A stretch of DNA of 64,000 nucleotides from Mangrovibacterium diazotrophicum (GCF_003610535.1 NZ_RAPN01000001.1:1227320-1291319); one strand, 5' to 3'. Counted from the stretch's first letter, positions 33,747 through 43,302 are shown. Notes: generated by a model from the sequence alone, not told the origin. Translations and numbers: made by a program.

Positions 33747-36700
33747 TTAGAATTTAACATTTATACCAAAGTTGAAGATTTTCTGTTGCGGGTAGAACTG
33801 GCCACTCTCGCTGCTTCCTTCCGGGTCATAATCTTTGACCCCTGTAATTGTAAACAGGTTGAAACCACTTACATAAAAGCGAACATCTTTGATATTGATT
33901 TTAGACAGGACAATGTTAGGCACTGTATAACCTACTTCCAGGTTTTTCAGACGAACGAATGAAGCATCATTCAACCAGAAATTGTTTTGATATAGTCCAC
34001 CATTGATTGAAGAAGAAGCTCGTGTATCAACGCGAGGATATGATCCGTTAATATTGGTAGGACTCCATCTATTGTCTGCCCATGAACTATAGAAGTTCCC
34101 CACTGTACCTGACTCCGGCAAAACATATTGTGAAACTTTAGCCTGCCCTGCAAATACCATCGAGAAATCGAAATTCTTCCAGTTCGCGCTTAAATTCAAA
34201 CCAAAAGTAATTTCAGGAATATTGCTGTATTTTGACCGGACTTGATCATCTGCTGTAATTTCGCCATTCTTATCGTAGTCTTCATAGATCAAATCACCAA
34301 GTTGAGCTCCTGACAAATGTGGATTATTGTCTAAATCATCCTGGGTTCTGAAAATACCGATCACATTATATAGCAGGTAACTGTTCAGTGTTTTCCCAGT
34401 TTCTTTCTGGTAATCTAAAGTACCGGCTGCTTCGTCAACAAAAATCACTTTGTTCTTTGCATAAGTCAGGTTACCTGCGATATTATAAGAAAAGTCTCCC
34501 TGACGATGCTTATAGCCCAGATTTAATTCAAAACCTTTATTGTCGATCTTACCGATGTTCTCGTAGGGGACAAGCGGATCTGCATCATAACCATTTACAA
34601 TACCGGAAACGGAGGGAATTGACGCATTTTTGGCAGCCAAAATGTTTGAACGGTTTTGTTGAAAATAAATGAACTCAAACGAAAAACCGTCAAAAAGCAA
34701 GCCTTCAAGAGCGATATCTGTCTTTTTAGCAACCTCCCAGGTTATGTTGGGGTTTGCCAGTTTTACCAAGTCGATCCCTTCATGAACGTCCGATCCAATT
34801 ACATATTGATTGTTGAATGAGAAGTTATTGTAATACTGGAACTGATCGACGTTATCGTTACCCAATTCTCCGTAAGAAGCACGAAGTTTAAGGTTCTGCA
34901 TGAAGTTTACATTATCAGCAAACCAGGATTCCTGAGAAATCCTCCAACCGGCAGAAATTGCCGGAAAGAAACCATAACGCTCCCCTTCCGGGAAAATTGA
35001 GGATCCATCTACACGCATTTGGCCTTCCAACATATATTTTTCTTTATAGTCGTATGCCAGACGTCCGAAGTAGCTTCGACGAGTGTACTTATAGCTGCTA
35101 CCCGATATTTCCTTATCTGTTGAAGCAGATCCTCCCTGCGACAATTCCGGTGTTTCCGTTGTGGGGAAATTGTAAGCTATCGCTTCAAATGTTTCCTGTT
35201 TATTCTCACTTTGCTCATAACCGGCTAACGCTTTAATTTGGTGTTCACCCCAGCGTTTTTCGTAGTTCAATTTTAAACTTGCTGTTGTTAAAGACGTATT
35301 TTCCTGTCCTTCAGTCAACATGGCCTTTCCTGCCGAACCTCCCGTAATTGTTTCAGAATAAGAATCGCTTGATGAATCATAATCATAAACCGAATAGGGT
35401 TTAGAAAAGGCTTTACTGAACGACCACGAGTTATCCAACGCATAAACGCCATCAACGGTCAAACCCTTGATTTTGGGAATCTCATAGGACGCCTTCAAGA
35501 TCGTATTAAGCACGTAAGTCGGATTGTTATTTACACCACCAATATCCGTCGCCATCAGGATTGGGTTATTGTTTTCAATACCTGAAGTCGGTAAACCGTT
35601 CGGGAAACGAGCAGCAACAGTTGGATAGGCTCGATAGATGGAGCGGAAGATATCACCAGCAGACGCGATTGGATATCTTCGATCTTCTTTCCGCCCGGAG
35701 ATACTGACACCGAAGGTCAATCTGTCGGTGATGTCCGCATCGATATTTGTGCGAATATTCGATTGTTCATATTTAGTCACTCCGTCTTTATACAGACCGT
35801 CCTGAGATAGCCGACCGATAGAAACAAAATATTTCAGGCTCTCACTACCTCCGGTCAATGAAATATTATGCTTGGTTTGAGGAGTGGCATTTCTCAACGT
35901 TTCTTTTGCCCAGTTGGTATTTGGATAGTTGAGTGGATCTGAACCATCCCTAAACTTTTGAATCTCCGCCTCGCTATAAAACTGATTCATTCCTCCGTCG
36001 GGATTATTGTAATAATCAATTTCATTCATGATTTCAGCGTAAGTGGCAGCATCGGCCATATCAGGAAGACGAGTTGGCAGGGAAAGACCGTAATTGAAAC
36101 TATATGTCAAGGTTGGCTTTCCGCTTTCCCCTCGTTTTGTTGTTACCAAGATAACACCATTGGCCGCCCGACTACCATAAACTGCCGCTGAAGCATCTTT
36201 CAGGATTGTCAAACTCTCAATATCATTGGGATCCAGACGAGACAGACCTCCGATCTGACCAGGAACTCCATCTACAACAACCAATACATCGTTGTTCCCA
36301 GTAGTGGCCAAACCACGAACGTAGAAATTAGAATCGTCGTATCCCGGTTCACCACTACGGTTGTTTATAATTACACCTGAAAATTTTCCTGCAAGTGAGT
36401 TCGACAAGTTTGGCTGAGGGCTCCGTTTAAGTTCTTGTCCTTTCACCTCGGCGATTGAACCCGTCAATGTCGCGCGTTTTTGTGTGCCATAACCAATAGC
36501 TACAACTTCCTCTAAACCAATTGTCTCATCCTGAAGAGTTGCATCAATGGTTGATTGTCCCATGATAGGAATCTCTTGAGAACGCATCCCAACAAATGAA
36601 AAGACCAGTATTCCGTCTCCTGGAACATCATCGAGGGTGTAAACTCCGTCAAAATCGGTAATTGTTCCCTGGGTTGTACCCTTTATCATTACGGTAACAC

Positions 36701-37139
36701 CTGGCAAGGGCTGCCCCGATTTATCGGCGACCTTACCTGTAACCTTGACACTTTGCTGCATGTTGGAAGAATGGGATTCGTTAGCAACAAGCATGATATG
36801 ACGATCGATGACTTTGTAAGACACATTAGTTCCTGCAAAAATATCTGCTAATACTTCGTCGATATTTTTTCCTTGCACCTCAATACTCACACGTCTGTTA
36901 ACATCGACCTGCTTATTGTCATACATAAAAGAGTAGTTAGATTGATCTTCAATCTCATTCAAAACATCCTTAACTTGTCTGTTTTGAAGTTTTAGATTTA
37001 GTTTTGAGCTTTGAGCAAAACTCCCTCCGAAGACGGTAAACGTCGAGAGTAGGGTTAAAATTAGGGTAAGCTTCATAGATAAAAGCATTTTTTTTGTGCA
37101 CGAATATCTCCTGCACCGATTCAAACGTTTTTTTTTCAT
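33747..37139 (-). CDS. SusC-family TonB-dependent transporter with STN domain (PUL 2)
   Basis: 1130 residues. Basic N-terminus and signal peptide (about 1-42), STN domain (about 46-115; L-N-L-K-L-Q-N-R-Q-V-K-D-V-L), regulatory-like beta-sandwich (about 132-205; G-Q-P-L-P-G-V-T-V-M-I-K-G-T), plug (about 213-330; V-A-I-G-Y-G-T-Q-K-R and S-R-A-A-N-G-V-I-L-V-T-T-K-R-G), then the barrel ending I-N-V-K-F. The same transducer architecture as the PUL 1 transporter, but the loops differ, fitting a different glycan. The gene begins 124 bases after fecR2 with a strong hairpin between. Confidence 0.95.
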   Translation of the reverse strand: MKKKRLNRCRRYSCTKKMLLSMKLTLILTLLSTFTVFGGSFAQSSKLNLKLQNRQVKDVLNEIEDQSNYSFMYDNKQVDVNRRVSIEVQGKNIDEVLADIFAGTNVSYKVIDRHIMLVANESHSSNMQQSVKVTGKVADKSGQPLPGVTVMIKGTTQGTITDFDGVYTLDDVPGDGILVFSFVGMRSQEIPIMGQSTIDATLQDETIGLEEVVAIGYGTQKRATLTGSIAEVKGQELKRSPQPNLSNSLAGKFSGVIINNRSGEPGYDDSNFYVRGLATTGNNDVLVVVDGVPGQIGGLSRLDPNDIESLTILKDASAAVYGSRAANGVILVTTKRGESGKPTLTYSFNYGLSLPTRLPDMADAATYAEIMNEIDYYNNPDGGMNQFYSEAEIQKFRDGSDPLNYPNTNWAKETLRNATPQTKHNISLTGGSESLKYFVSIGRLSQDGLYKDGVTKYEQSNIRTNIDADITDRLTFGVSISGRKEDRRYPIASAGDIFRSIYRAYPTVAARFPNGLPTSGIENNNPILMATDIGGVNNNPTYVLNTILKASYEIPKIKGLTVDGVYALDNSWSFSKAFSKPYSVYDYDSSSDSYSETITGGSAGKAMLTEGQENTSLTTASLKLNYEKRWGEHQIKALAGYEQSENKQETFEAIAYNFPTTETPELSQGGSASTDKEISGSSYKYTRRSYFGRLAYDYKEKYMLEGQMRVDGSSIFPEGERYGFFPAISAGWRISQESWFADNVNFMQNLKLRASYGELGNDNVDQFQYYNNFSFNNQYVIGSDVHEGIDLVKLANPNITWEVAKKTDIALEGLLFDGFSFEFIYFQQNRSNILAAKNASIPSVSGIVNGYDADPLVPYENIGKIDNKGFELNLGYKHRQGDFSYNIAGNLTYAKNKVIFVDEAAGTLDYQKETGKTLNSYLLYNVIGIFRTQDDLDNNPHLSGAQLGDLIYEDYDKNGEITADDQVRSKYSNIPEITFGLNLSANWKNFDFSMVFAGQAKVSQYVLPESGTVGNFYSSWADNRWSPTNINGSYPRVDTRASSSINGGLYQNNFWLNDASFVRLKNLEVGYTVPNIVLSKINIKDVRFYVSGFNLFTITGVKDYDPEGSSESGQFYPQQKIFNFGINVKF

Positions 37140-37230
37140 AGTTTTACACGATCAGTTATGAATCTGTTTTACAGTCCTATTTAGCGGTAAGTCTTGTAAT
37201 CCGGATTCGGTTTGACAATTGATATATAAG

Positions 37231-37260
37231 CAGGAAAGGTGGCCGCCTTTCCTGTTTTTA
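37231..37260. terminator. Hairpin between fecR2 and susC2
   Basis: CAGGAAAGG (37231-37239) pairs perfectly with CCTTTCCTG (37246-37254) around six bases. The T-tract (TTTTTATTTTT) is on the plus-strand side; on the minus strand the downstream flank is only AT-rich, so efficiency for fecR2 is uncertain. Confidence 0.55.
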
Positions 37261-37263
37261 TTT

Positions 37264-38268
37264 TTAAGATCTTTTCGACTTTATGAATACCTTCTCTCCA
37301 TCAATATTGTATTGAATTGGTGTGATTACGGAGATTAACTCAAGAACCTCACGTAAACTTTCAGTTTTTACTTTAAACGTAAAGCGGTGATTATTGTGTA
37401 GCGATTGATCGAGTTGGATCGTTACGCCGTACCAATTTTCCAGGTAGCTAACAACTTCTTCAAAAGGTTGATCTACAAAAACAAGTACTCCCTGCGTCCA
37501 AGCAATGAGCACTTTGGGATTTTCTGCTTTATCAATCCGGTATTTGTCTCCTTTTAACGTCAACTTTTCACCAGGACTTAAATAAGATAAGGATTTGTTT
37601 TCGGGACTCAACACTTCAACTTTGCCTTCAACAAGTGTAACCTCCGATTGCTTTGTTTTGGAGCTTTCCTTCACATTAAAGTGCGTGCCGTATACTTTAA
37701 CCTGCAAGTCATTCGCGTGAACAACAAATGGTTTGCGGGCATTTTTCGCCACCTCGAAATAACATTCGCCGGTCACATATACATCCCGATGTTCCTGATT
37801 GAAGTCAGAAGCATATTTTAACTCAGAGTCGGTATTCAGCCACACTTTAGTACCATCGGGTAACATCATGTGGGAGCGCTCGCCTGGTTCGGTGGACAAA
37901 GTGGAATAAAGTTGAGATAGGCCGACATTAGCATTCTCACCAGAGTGCTGAATTTTGCCAACGAGAAATGCCAGCACAATTGCTGCTGCAATAGCGGTGT
38001 ATTTCAAATAAGGCATTAACAAACGCTTCGATTTTTTCTGAACCGGCTGTATCCGTTCAATCAACTCGCCCCATAGTTTTTCGGTATTTGGCTGGTAACG
38101 ATCCGTTTTCTGTTGTGTCAAATAACGGGTATCAACAATCTCTTTAAACTGCCGAACATTTTTAGGTGATTGTTTCAACCATTCTTTGACGATCGCCTCG
38201 TTCTCCTTATCCGACCTGTTATCCAGATAAGCTCCTATTGCTTCCCATGGTGTTTGAGTTTTTTTCAT
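37264..38268 (-). CDS. FecR-family anti-sigma factor (PUL 2)
   Basis: 334 residues: N-terminal sigma-binding part (1-85), a transmembrane helix (about 88-105), FecR domain (about 120-215; T-E-P-G-E-R-S-H-M-M-L-P-D-G-T-K-V-W-L-N-T) and DUF4974 tail (about 262-334; F-V-D-Q-P-F-E-E-V-V-S-Y-L-E-N-W-Y). It relays the SusC2 STN signal to the sigma factor encoded 87 bases upstream. Confidence 0.93.
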   Translation of the reverse strand: MKKTQTPWEAIGAYLDNRSDKENEAIVKEWLKQSPKNVRQFKEIVDTRYLTQQKTDRYQPNTEKLWGELIERIQPVQKKSKRLLMPYLKYTAIAAAIVLAFLVGKIQHSGENANVGLSQLYSTLSTEPGERSHMMLPDGTKVWLNTDSELKYASDFNQEHRDVYVTGECYFEVAKNARKPFVVHANDLQVKVYGTHFNVKESSKTKQSEVTLVEGKVEVLSPENKSLSYLSPGEKLTLKGDKYRIDKAENPKVLIAWTQGVLVFVDQPFEEVVSYLENWYGVTIQLDQSLHNNHRFTFKVKTESLREVLELISVITPIQYNIDGEKVFIKSKRS

Positions 38269-38355
38269 AAGCTTTTTGTTATAGGTATGACGCCAGCCAT
38301 GAAAAAATCCCTCAATGAGATCTATCTTTTTTTAGAAAATTTCTCTTAGATACAA

Positions 38356-38946
38356 CTAAAACCCTGATATACAGAGAAGAAAAATTTGCCTATAATAGGG
38401 ACTTAATTGTTCGCGAAGTTTACGAAGGGCTATTCCAACATGATTTTCGACTGTTTTAGGACTTAAATCCAACTTTTCGGCAATTTCCTTATGCGAAAGA
38501 TTTTCTTCCCAAGCTAACTGATATATTTTCCGACTTTGCTCCGGCAAAGACGCGATTGCACGATTAATCAATTCCCGCAATTCTTTATTTTCGAGGTACT
38601 GTTCCGAACTCAAATCAGAAATCGTAGGCTGATCTTCAACATCTAGACTCGAAAGCAGATGTTGCTTGGACCGCCGAAATATACTGATTGCCTTATTTTT
38701 TCCAGCTGTAAAAAGGTAGGCTCTTATATTTGTATGAACATGGAGTTGTTCCCTTCGTTCCCAAACAACGGCGAAAATATCCAAGGCAACTTCTTCAGCA
38801 AACGATTTATCCCGAAGATAAATCAAAAGGAAATTACATAGCTCTGCAAAATACTTGTCAAATAAACACCGATAAGCACCCAAATCTCCTTTCGCTATTT
38901 GCTCAAGAATATCGTTGTCATCAAGGTATTTCGTATGTACCGCCAA
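38356..38946 (-). CDS. ECF RNA polymerase sigma factor (PUL 2)
   Basis: Region 2 (K-G-D-L-G-A-Y-R-C-L-F-D-K-Y-F, F-A-E-E-V-A-L-D-I-F) and region 4 (L-P-E-Q-S-R-K-I-Y, L-S-P-K-T-V-E-N-H-V-G-I-A-L-R-K-L-R-E) are complete. No in-frame ATG exists upstream of the conserved part. The frame can begin at GTG 39030 or at TTG 38946; I prefer TTG because it gives a normal ~196-residue ECF protein, while the extra 28 residues look non-coding. Either way the start is non-ATG, as for the PUL 1 sigma factor. Start uncertain, family certain. Confidence 0.88.
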   Translation of the reverse strand: MAVHTKYLDDNDILEQIAKGDLGAYRCLFDKYFAELCNFLLIYLRDKSFAEEVALDIFAVVWERREQLHVHTNIRAYLFTAGKNKAISIFRRSKQHLLSSLDVEDQPTISDLSSEQYLENKELRELINRAIASLPEQSRKIYQLAWEENLSHKEIAEKLDLSPKTVENHVGIALRKLREQLSPYYRQIFLLCISGF

Positions 38947-39146
38947 TTTTATCTTTAAATTTGTTCTGAAATGCGAACTTAAATTATTTTGTCCACTTTC
39001 ATATGCAATATTAAATATAAAAACCGACACTACAGATCAACTAACTCATCTACAACACCTTCAAGTATATTTATTGATTACGGTGTTCGAAGGGCGCAAT
39101 CAGGAATTTCCTTTTTATATTTTTACAAGCGTAAAAACCACCTCAA

Positions 39147-39794
39147 ATGAACCTGAAAAGACTGAAGTTAAAAAAGGCGGAAGAGATTGCGAACAGTATC
39201 TCTCATGGTATCGGCGTGGCATTGGCAATTGCCGGGGTGGTGTTGCTGAATGTGTTCGGCGCGCTTTACGGCAACGTATGGCACATCGTTAGTTTTTCGG
39301 TATTTGGTGTTAGCATGATTCTGCTATACCTGGCATCAACGCTCTATCACGGTGTCAAAAAGCCTCGACTGAAGGAGAAACTGAATAAATTCGATCACTC
39401 TGCCATCTATATTCTAATTGCCGGCTCGTACACGCCAATCACCTTAACTTCGCTTCGCGGTTGGGTTGGCTGGACACTTTTCGGACTAATCTGGTCGCTG
39501 GCCATTGCTGGAATTGTCTTCAAAATGTGGTTCTACAAACCACGTTGGCGCAACATTTCAACCTTGCTGTATATTATTATGGGCTGGCTCGTCATCGTAG
39601 CAGCAGCTCCAATGATCAAATATGTGCCCAATACCTCGCTCTGGTTTCTGCTGGCCGGAGGTTTAAGTTACACAACCGGAGCTATTTTTTACCTTTTCCC
39701 CAAAGTTCCGTTTTTCCACCTGGTCTTTCACTTTTTCATCCTTGGTGGTTCGGTTTGTCACTTTTTTGCCTTTCTCTATTTACTCCCGATTTAA
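39147..39794 (+). CDS. Hemolysin III / PAQR-family membrane protein
   Basis: 215 residues with seven predicted transmembrane helices. PAQR/hemolysin III markers are present: N-S-I-S-H-G-I-G near the N-terminus, [22 protein letters not shown] and a late [16 protein letters not shown] helix. The histidines form the predicted metal site of the family. Bacterial TrhA members affect membrane lipid balance; a haemolytic role is a historical name. It is divergent from the PUL 2 sigma gene and 149 bases before msrB. Confidence 0.92.
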   Translation: MNLKRLKLKKAEEIANSISHGIGVALAIAGVVLLNVFGALYGNVWHIVSFSVFGVSMILLYLASTLYHGVKKPRLKEKLNKFDHSAIYILIAGSYTPITLTSLRGWVGWTLFGLIWSLAIAGIVFKMWFYKPRWRNISTLLYIIMGWLVIVAAAPMIKYVPNTSLWFLLAGGLSYTTGAIFYLFPKVPFFHLVFHFFILGGSVCHFFAFLYLLPI

Positions 39795-39943
39795 TCCCGC
39801 TAGATTTCAGTGCTGCTAGAACAAAAGGGTGCCAAAGTTTGTCGTACAGTGAAAAATACGATGAAGTGTTCACTTTTGATTTCGCTCGCGCTGCAAAGCC
39901 GTGTTTCCCGCAGCCGAACAAGTCAAACACAAAAACAGAAGCG

Positions 39944-40315
39944 ATGGAATACAATCACTTAAACGATTTTGAACGTTTTGTAATTCAGGAAAAAGGAACG
40001 GAGCGCCCTTTTACCGGGAAGTACTACAATTACCACGAAGACGGAACTTACACTTGTAAACAATGCAACGCTCCACTTTACAAATCAACCGACAAATTTG
40101 ATTCGGGTTGCGGCTGGCCGAGTTTTGATGATGAAATACCGGGAGCAGTCAAAAAATCGGTTGATGCAGACGGCCGGCGAACCGAAATTACCTGTGCCAA
40201 TTGCGGTGGCCACTTGGGACATGTGTTTTACGGCGAAGGATTTACCAAGAAAAATACGCGCCATTGCGTGAATTCGGTGTCGTTGAACTTTACGCCAGAG
40301 GAAGAAAAGGAATAA
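39944..40315 (+). CDS. msrB: Peptide-methionine (R)-S-oxide reductase
   Basis: The frame is open from 39461, but the part before 39944 overlaps the hemolysin III gene in another frame; the ATG at 39944 gives the normal MsrB size, 123 residues. Motifs: F[18 protein letters not shown] (zinc CxxC), [22 protein letters not shown] (second zinc CxxC) and catalytic C in R-H-C-V-N-S-V-S-L. It repairs oxidised methionine in the cytoplasm. No signal peptide. Confidence 0.95.
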   Translation: MEYNHLNDFERFVIQEKGTERPFTGKYYNYHEDGTYTCKQCNAPLYKSTDKFDSGCGWPSFDDEIPGAVKKSVDADGRRTEITCANCGGHLGHVFYGEGFTKKNTRHCVNSVSLNFTPEEEKE

Positions 40316-40415
40316 ACCCTCCACCAGGTATGCGCTGCTGCAAACGCATTTATCAGCATCAGAATTCTAAATGTTAAATTTTATTCGAAATAAACTATTT
40401 TGAACTTTTGTTCTC

Positions 40416-40423
40416 TATATTTG
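40416..40423 (+). promoter_or_regulatory. Candidate -7 box for the NifX-like gene
   Basis: TATATTTG is a perfect TAnnTTTG match, giving a leader of about 40 bases before 40468. No good -33 TTG is found at the expected distance. Confidence 0.5.
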
Positions 40424-40467
40424 CGCAATAAATATTGATCGCTAGTTCAAATTAAATTATTTCAGAT

Positions 40468-40824
40468 ATGAAAATAGCAATCCCGACAAAGGACAACCAC
40501 GTTGATAACCACTTTGGTCATTGTGATTATTTTACGGTTTACGAGTTAAATGACAAAAACGAGATTGTTGCTGAAAGTCAACTGACAACATCAAAAGAAT
40601 GCGGATGTAAATCGAATTTAGCCGAAGAATTAGCGGCACAAAATGTGAACGTGATGCTTGCTTCGGGTATTGGTGAAGGCGCTATTCGCAAACTCCAACA
40701 TCAAAACATTGAAGTTGTTGCCGGTTTCAAATGCTCAATACAGGAAGCTTTGGATCGCTATATTCGCAAGGATTACTTCAAAAACTTTACAATCTGTACC
40801 GAACACGGCGAGTGTTCACACTAA
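40468..40824 (+). CDS. NifX/NifB-C-terminal-like (dinitrogenase FeMo-cofactor family) protein
   Basis: 118 residues covering a single Nitro_FeMo-Co domain: M-K-I-A-I-P-T-K-D-N-H-V-D-N-H-F-G-H-C opening, central V-N-V-M-L-A-S-G-I-G-E-G-A and a C-terminal E-A-L-D-R-Y. An extra cysteine cluster (K-E-C-G-C-K, near 48-51) and late C/H residues (C-T-E-H-G-E-C-S-H) could bind metal. Free-standing members are common in anaerobes without nitrogenase, often near iron-sulfur genes; their role is unsettled. Its stop codon directly abuts the stop of the convergent Dus gene. Confidence 0.88.
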   Translation: MKIAIPTKDNHVDNHFGHCDYFTVYELNDKNEIVAESQLTTSKECGCKSNLAEELAAQNVNVMLASGIGEGAIRKLQHQNIEVVAGFKCSIQEALDRYIRKDYFKNFTICTEHGECSH

Positions 40825-41820
40825 TCAGACTGTGCAATCACTGTGGACGTCAACAATACGATAAACCTCGTCGTAATTGTTGGCGTTCATTAGTTCCGCC
40901 CTCATCTTTGAAGCACCCGCGAAACCGTTGGTGTAGATTTTATAGAATCGCTTCAAGATATTGAAATTCTTCTTCCCGTTCCAGTTGCGTTCAAACAACT
41001 TGGTGTGCAGAACGAGTTGCTCCAACTTTTCTTCTTTTGACCGCTCCGTTTCCTCGGGATTGAAAAACCAGGGATTGTGAAAGATTCCACGTCCAATCAT
41101 GATTCCATCCAGACCGTACTCGGAAGTATATTGACAAGCCTGTTGATAAGATAGCACGTCACCGTTCCCGAGGAAAGGTATTTCAGGTGCCAGTTCATCG
41201 CGCAAACGGGCTGCTTTGGCAATCTCGGTCCAATCTGCCAAACCATCCGATTGCTGCTTCTGTGTTCTTCCGTGAAGCGTAATAGCCGCCGGTTTCGTTT
41301 CAATTACCTGGCGAATCCAGCGGTCTGTATCGTGTTTTTTAATACCAGTACGTGTTTTTACAGAAACCGGCAAATGAGTGGCTTCTTTCGTTGCCAAAAT
41401 GATTTCCTGCGCTAAAGTTGGCTGGTCAATCAGCGCGCTACATGAGCCTTGCTTTACAACATTCTTTACCGGGCAACCCATGTTAATGTCCAAGCCATCA
41501 AAACCATATTCTTCTGTAATTTCTTTGGCTACTTTATGAAACACCTCCGGCTTGTTACCCCAAATTTGAGCAACCAGTTTAATTCCTTTTTCCTGCAACA
41601 GTTTTCGTTCCGATTCGCTCACAATCAAACGCTCCGAAACACGTTCCTTCCCCACCGGATGGTTCATGCCATCCACTGCTGTAAATTCTGTAAACAGAAT
41701 GTGCAGGCAGGCGGGATCGGAAATCCGCGTTACCAACTCACGAAAAGAGGTGTCGGTAACATCTTCCATGGGAGCAAGCGCCATGATCGGCGCTTTTATT
41801 TCGTTCCAAAAACTACTCAT
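40825..41820 (-). CDS. tRNA-dihydrouridine synthase (Dus family)
   Basis: 331 residues forming a FMN-binding TIM barrel and a C-terminal helical part. L-A-P-M-E-D-V-T-D opens the barrel, [15 protein letters not shown] contains the catalytic cysteine, and V-K-T-R-T-G, T-L-H-G-R-T and G-N-G-D-V follow. Dus enzymes reduce uridines in tRNA D-loops with NADPH. The 5' end is 8 bases inside the trhO gene, so the two RNA-modification genes are coupled. Which position (DusA/B/C-type) is modified cannot be told safely. Confidence 0.93.
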   Translation of the reverse strand: MSSFWNEIKAPIMALAPMEDVTDTSFRELVTRISDPACLHILFTEFTAVDGMNHPVGKERVSERLIVSESERKLLQEKGIKLVAQIWGNKPEVFHKVAKEITEEYGFDGLDINMGCPVKNVVKQGSCSALIDQPTLAQEIILATKEATHLPVSVKTRTGIKKHDTDRWIRQVIETKPAAITLHGRTQKQQSDGLADWTEIAKAARLRDELAPEIPFLGNGDVLSYQQACQYTSEYGLDGIMIGRGIFHNPWFFNPEETERSKEEKLEQLVLHTKLFERNWNGKKNFNILKRFYKIYTNGFAGASKMRAELMNANNYDEVYRIVDVHSDCTV

Positions 41821-42862
41821 ATCTTAAATCAAAGTGTTCTATCTTCTGGCTAAATCCTTTTCGAAAGGCTTTTCGGTTGCCAAACTTACGCTGAAATGCT
41901 TTAACATACAAATCGCGCTCTTCTTCAGGTGCGTGCAGAGCCGTTTTACATTCATCACCGCAACAACCATCGTACTGGGCGGCGCACTCCGGACACTGTA
42001 TAAATAAAATGTGACAAAGGTTATTCGCACAGTTTGTATGCGTATCGCACTTGCGACCACACTGGTGGCAGTGAGAAATAACGTCGCCACTGATCGACTC
42101 TCCCAAACGATCATCGAAAACAAAGTTTTTACCGATGAACTTCGATTCCAAATTCAACTGTTTTATCTGGCGGGCATATTCAATAATACCACCGTGCAAC
42201 TGATTAACATCCTGAAAACCGTGGTGCTTTAAATAAGCGCTCGCTTTCTCGCAACGAACACCGCCGGTACAGTAAAGCAAAATCTTGCGATCCTTTTCCT
42301 CCTGTAACTGATCCACCACCATTTCAATTTCTTCACGGAAAGTGTCAGCCTCCGGGCAAATAGCACCCTCAAAATGGCCAATCTCGCTCTCGTAGTGGTT
42401 ACGCATATCGACGACTAAAACTTCGGGGTCTCCAATATGGGAATGAAACTCTTCAGCCGTCAAATGCTTACCAACATTGGTCACATCGAACGCCTGATCG
42501 TCCAAACCATCGGCTACAATTTTCGGGCGCACCTTAATTGTCAATTTATAAAACGATTTGCCATCATCCTCAACAGCATATTTGATCGGCATATTCACCA
42601 ATTCCGGTCTGCCATCAAGCTTCTGCAGGAAATTATCCAGATAATGGCTGGGCACGCTCATTTGCGCATTAATTCCCTCACGAGCAACATAAATACGACC
42701 AAAACAGCTTAACTCAAACCACTCCTTATAAAGTTCGTCCCGAAAGGCCTGAGGATCATCGATCCGTACATAACGGTAGAATGAAATGGTAGTTCGCTCG
42801 AAATCCTCCGCGTGTAATCGCTGGATTAATTCTTCTTTGTTGTATTTATTATACAGTTGCAT
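41813..42862 (-). CDS. trhO: tRNA uridine(34) hydroxylase, rhodanese family
   Basis: I start at the ATG at 42862 because a perfect minus-strand -7 box covers the longer start at 42886; length 349. Order: N-terminal acylphosphatase-like domain (about 1-100), rhodanese domain with active-site C-T-G-G-V-R-C, and a C-terminal cysteine-rich zinc-type part ([19 protein letters not shown]). TrhO makes 5-hydroxyuridine at the wobble position of tRNA. It is cotranscribed with dus. Confidence 0.93.
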   Translation of the reverse strand: MQLYNKYNKEELIQRLHAEDFERTTISFYRYVRIDDPQAFRDELYKEWFELSCFGRIYVAREGINAQMSVPSHYLDNFLQKLDGRPELVNMPIKYAVEDDGKSFYKLTIKVRPKIVADGLDDQAFDVTNVGKHLTAEEFHSHIGDPEVLVVDMRNHYESEIGHFEGAICPEADTFREEIEMVVDQLQEEKDRKILLYCTGGVRCEKASAYLKHHGFQDVNQLHGGIIEYARQIKQLNLESKFIGKNFVFDDRLGESISGDVISHCHQCGRKCDTHTNCANNLCHILFIQCPECAAQYDGCCGDECKTALHAPEEERDLYVKAFQRKFGNRKAFRKGFSQKIEHFDLRYE

Positions 42863-42883
42863 CTCGTGTTTTTTATTTTTTGG

Positions 42884-42891
42884 CAAAGATA
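42884..42891 (-). promoter_or_regulatory. -7 box for trhO-dus
   Basis: Minus-strand TATCTTTG, a perfect TAnnTTTG, would start transcription near 42877, between the two candidate trhO start codons. It therefore decides for the start at 42862. Confidence 0.6.
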
Positions 42892-43159
42892 ACTTTTTCC
42901 CTTAAAGGATAATAAGACCCTTATGTCTGTTCTCAATAAAAAAATAGTCGTGATAAAAATTAACACAATGTAAATTCATATTATTTTGAAGCGAAATACC
43001 CGGAACAGACCGAATCAGAACACATATTCTACAACATAAACCATATTTTTAACATCTGTATAACAATTACTTACGACTCAAAAAAGCGAATGCCATTATC
43101 ACTTATTAAGAAATTTTAAGGATTTTTTAACGCGGGTCGGAAATTGTTCTTATATTAGC

Positions 43160-43302
43160 AAGGCATTTGAGAAACAAATGTCTTATGAATAAAACTTTTA
43201 TCTGATACCTTTTCTCTTTAAACCAATATCTATTTTCTGATCTAACTAAACTAAATTATGGACAACGGGTTATCATGACGATGATAGCCCGCCCTTTTTT
43301 TA
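43160..43302 (+). ncRNA. Candidate small RNA ending at an orphan terminator
   Basis: TATATTAG at 43151-43158 (one mismatch to TAnnTTTG) lies just before a hairpin GCATTTG-agaaa-CAAATGT (about 43162-43180). The region ends in a strong terminator (43266-43300). No plus-strand gene precedes it and both neighbours are on the minus strand. Two tiny frames inside (6 codons at 43187 and 6 codons at 43258) could encode leader-type peptides. Not a known RNA family to my eye. Confidence 0.4.
43266..43302 (+). terminator. Orphan plus-strand terminator
   Basis: GGGTTATCAT pairs with ATGATAGCCC over GACG (one G-T wobble), followed by GCCC and seven T. The T-tract is only on the plus-strand side, so it does not fit the minus-strand MATE gene that ends beside it. 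Confidence 0.7.

Noticed and set aside
39461-39943. N-terminal extension of MsrB
   Set aside because: This part overlaps the hemolysin III gene in another frame and has no MsrB similarity; the ATG at 39944 gives a normal full-length enzyme.
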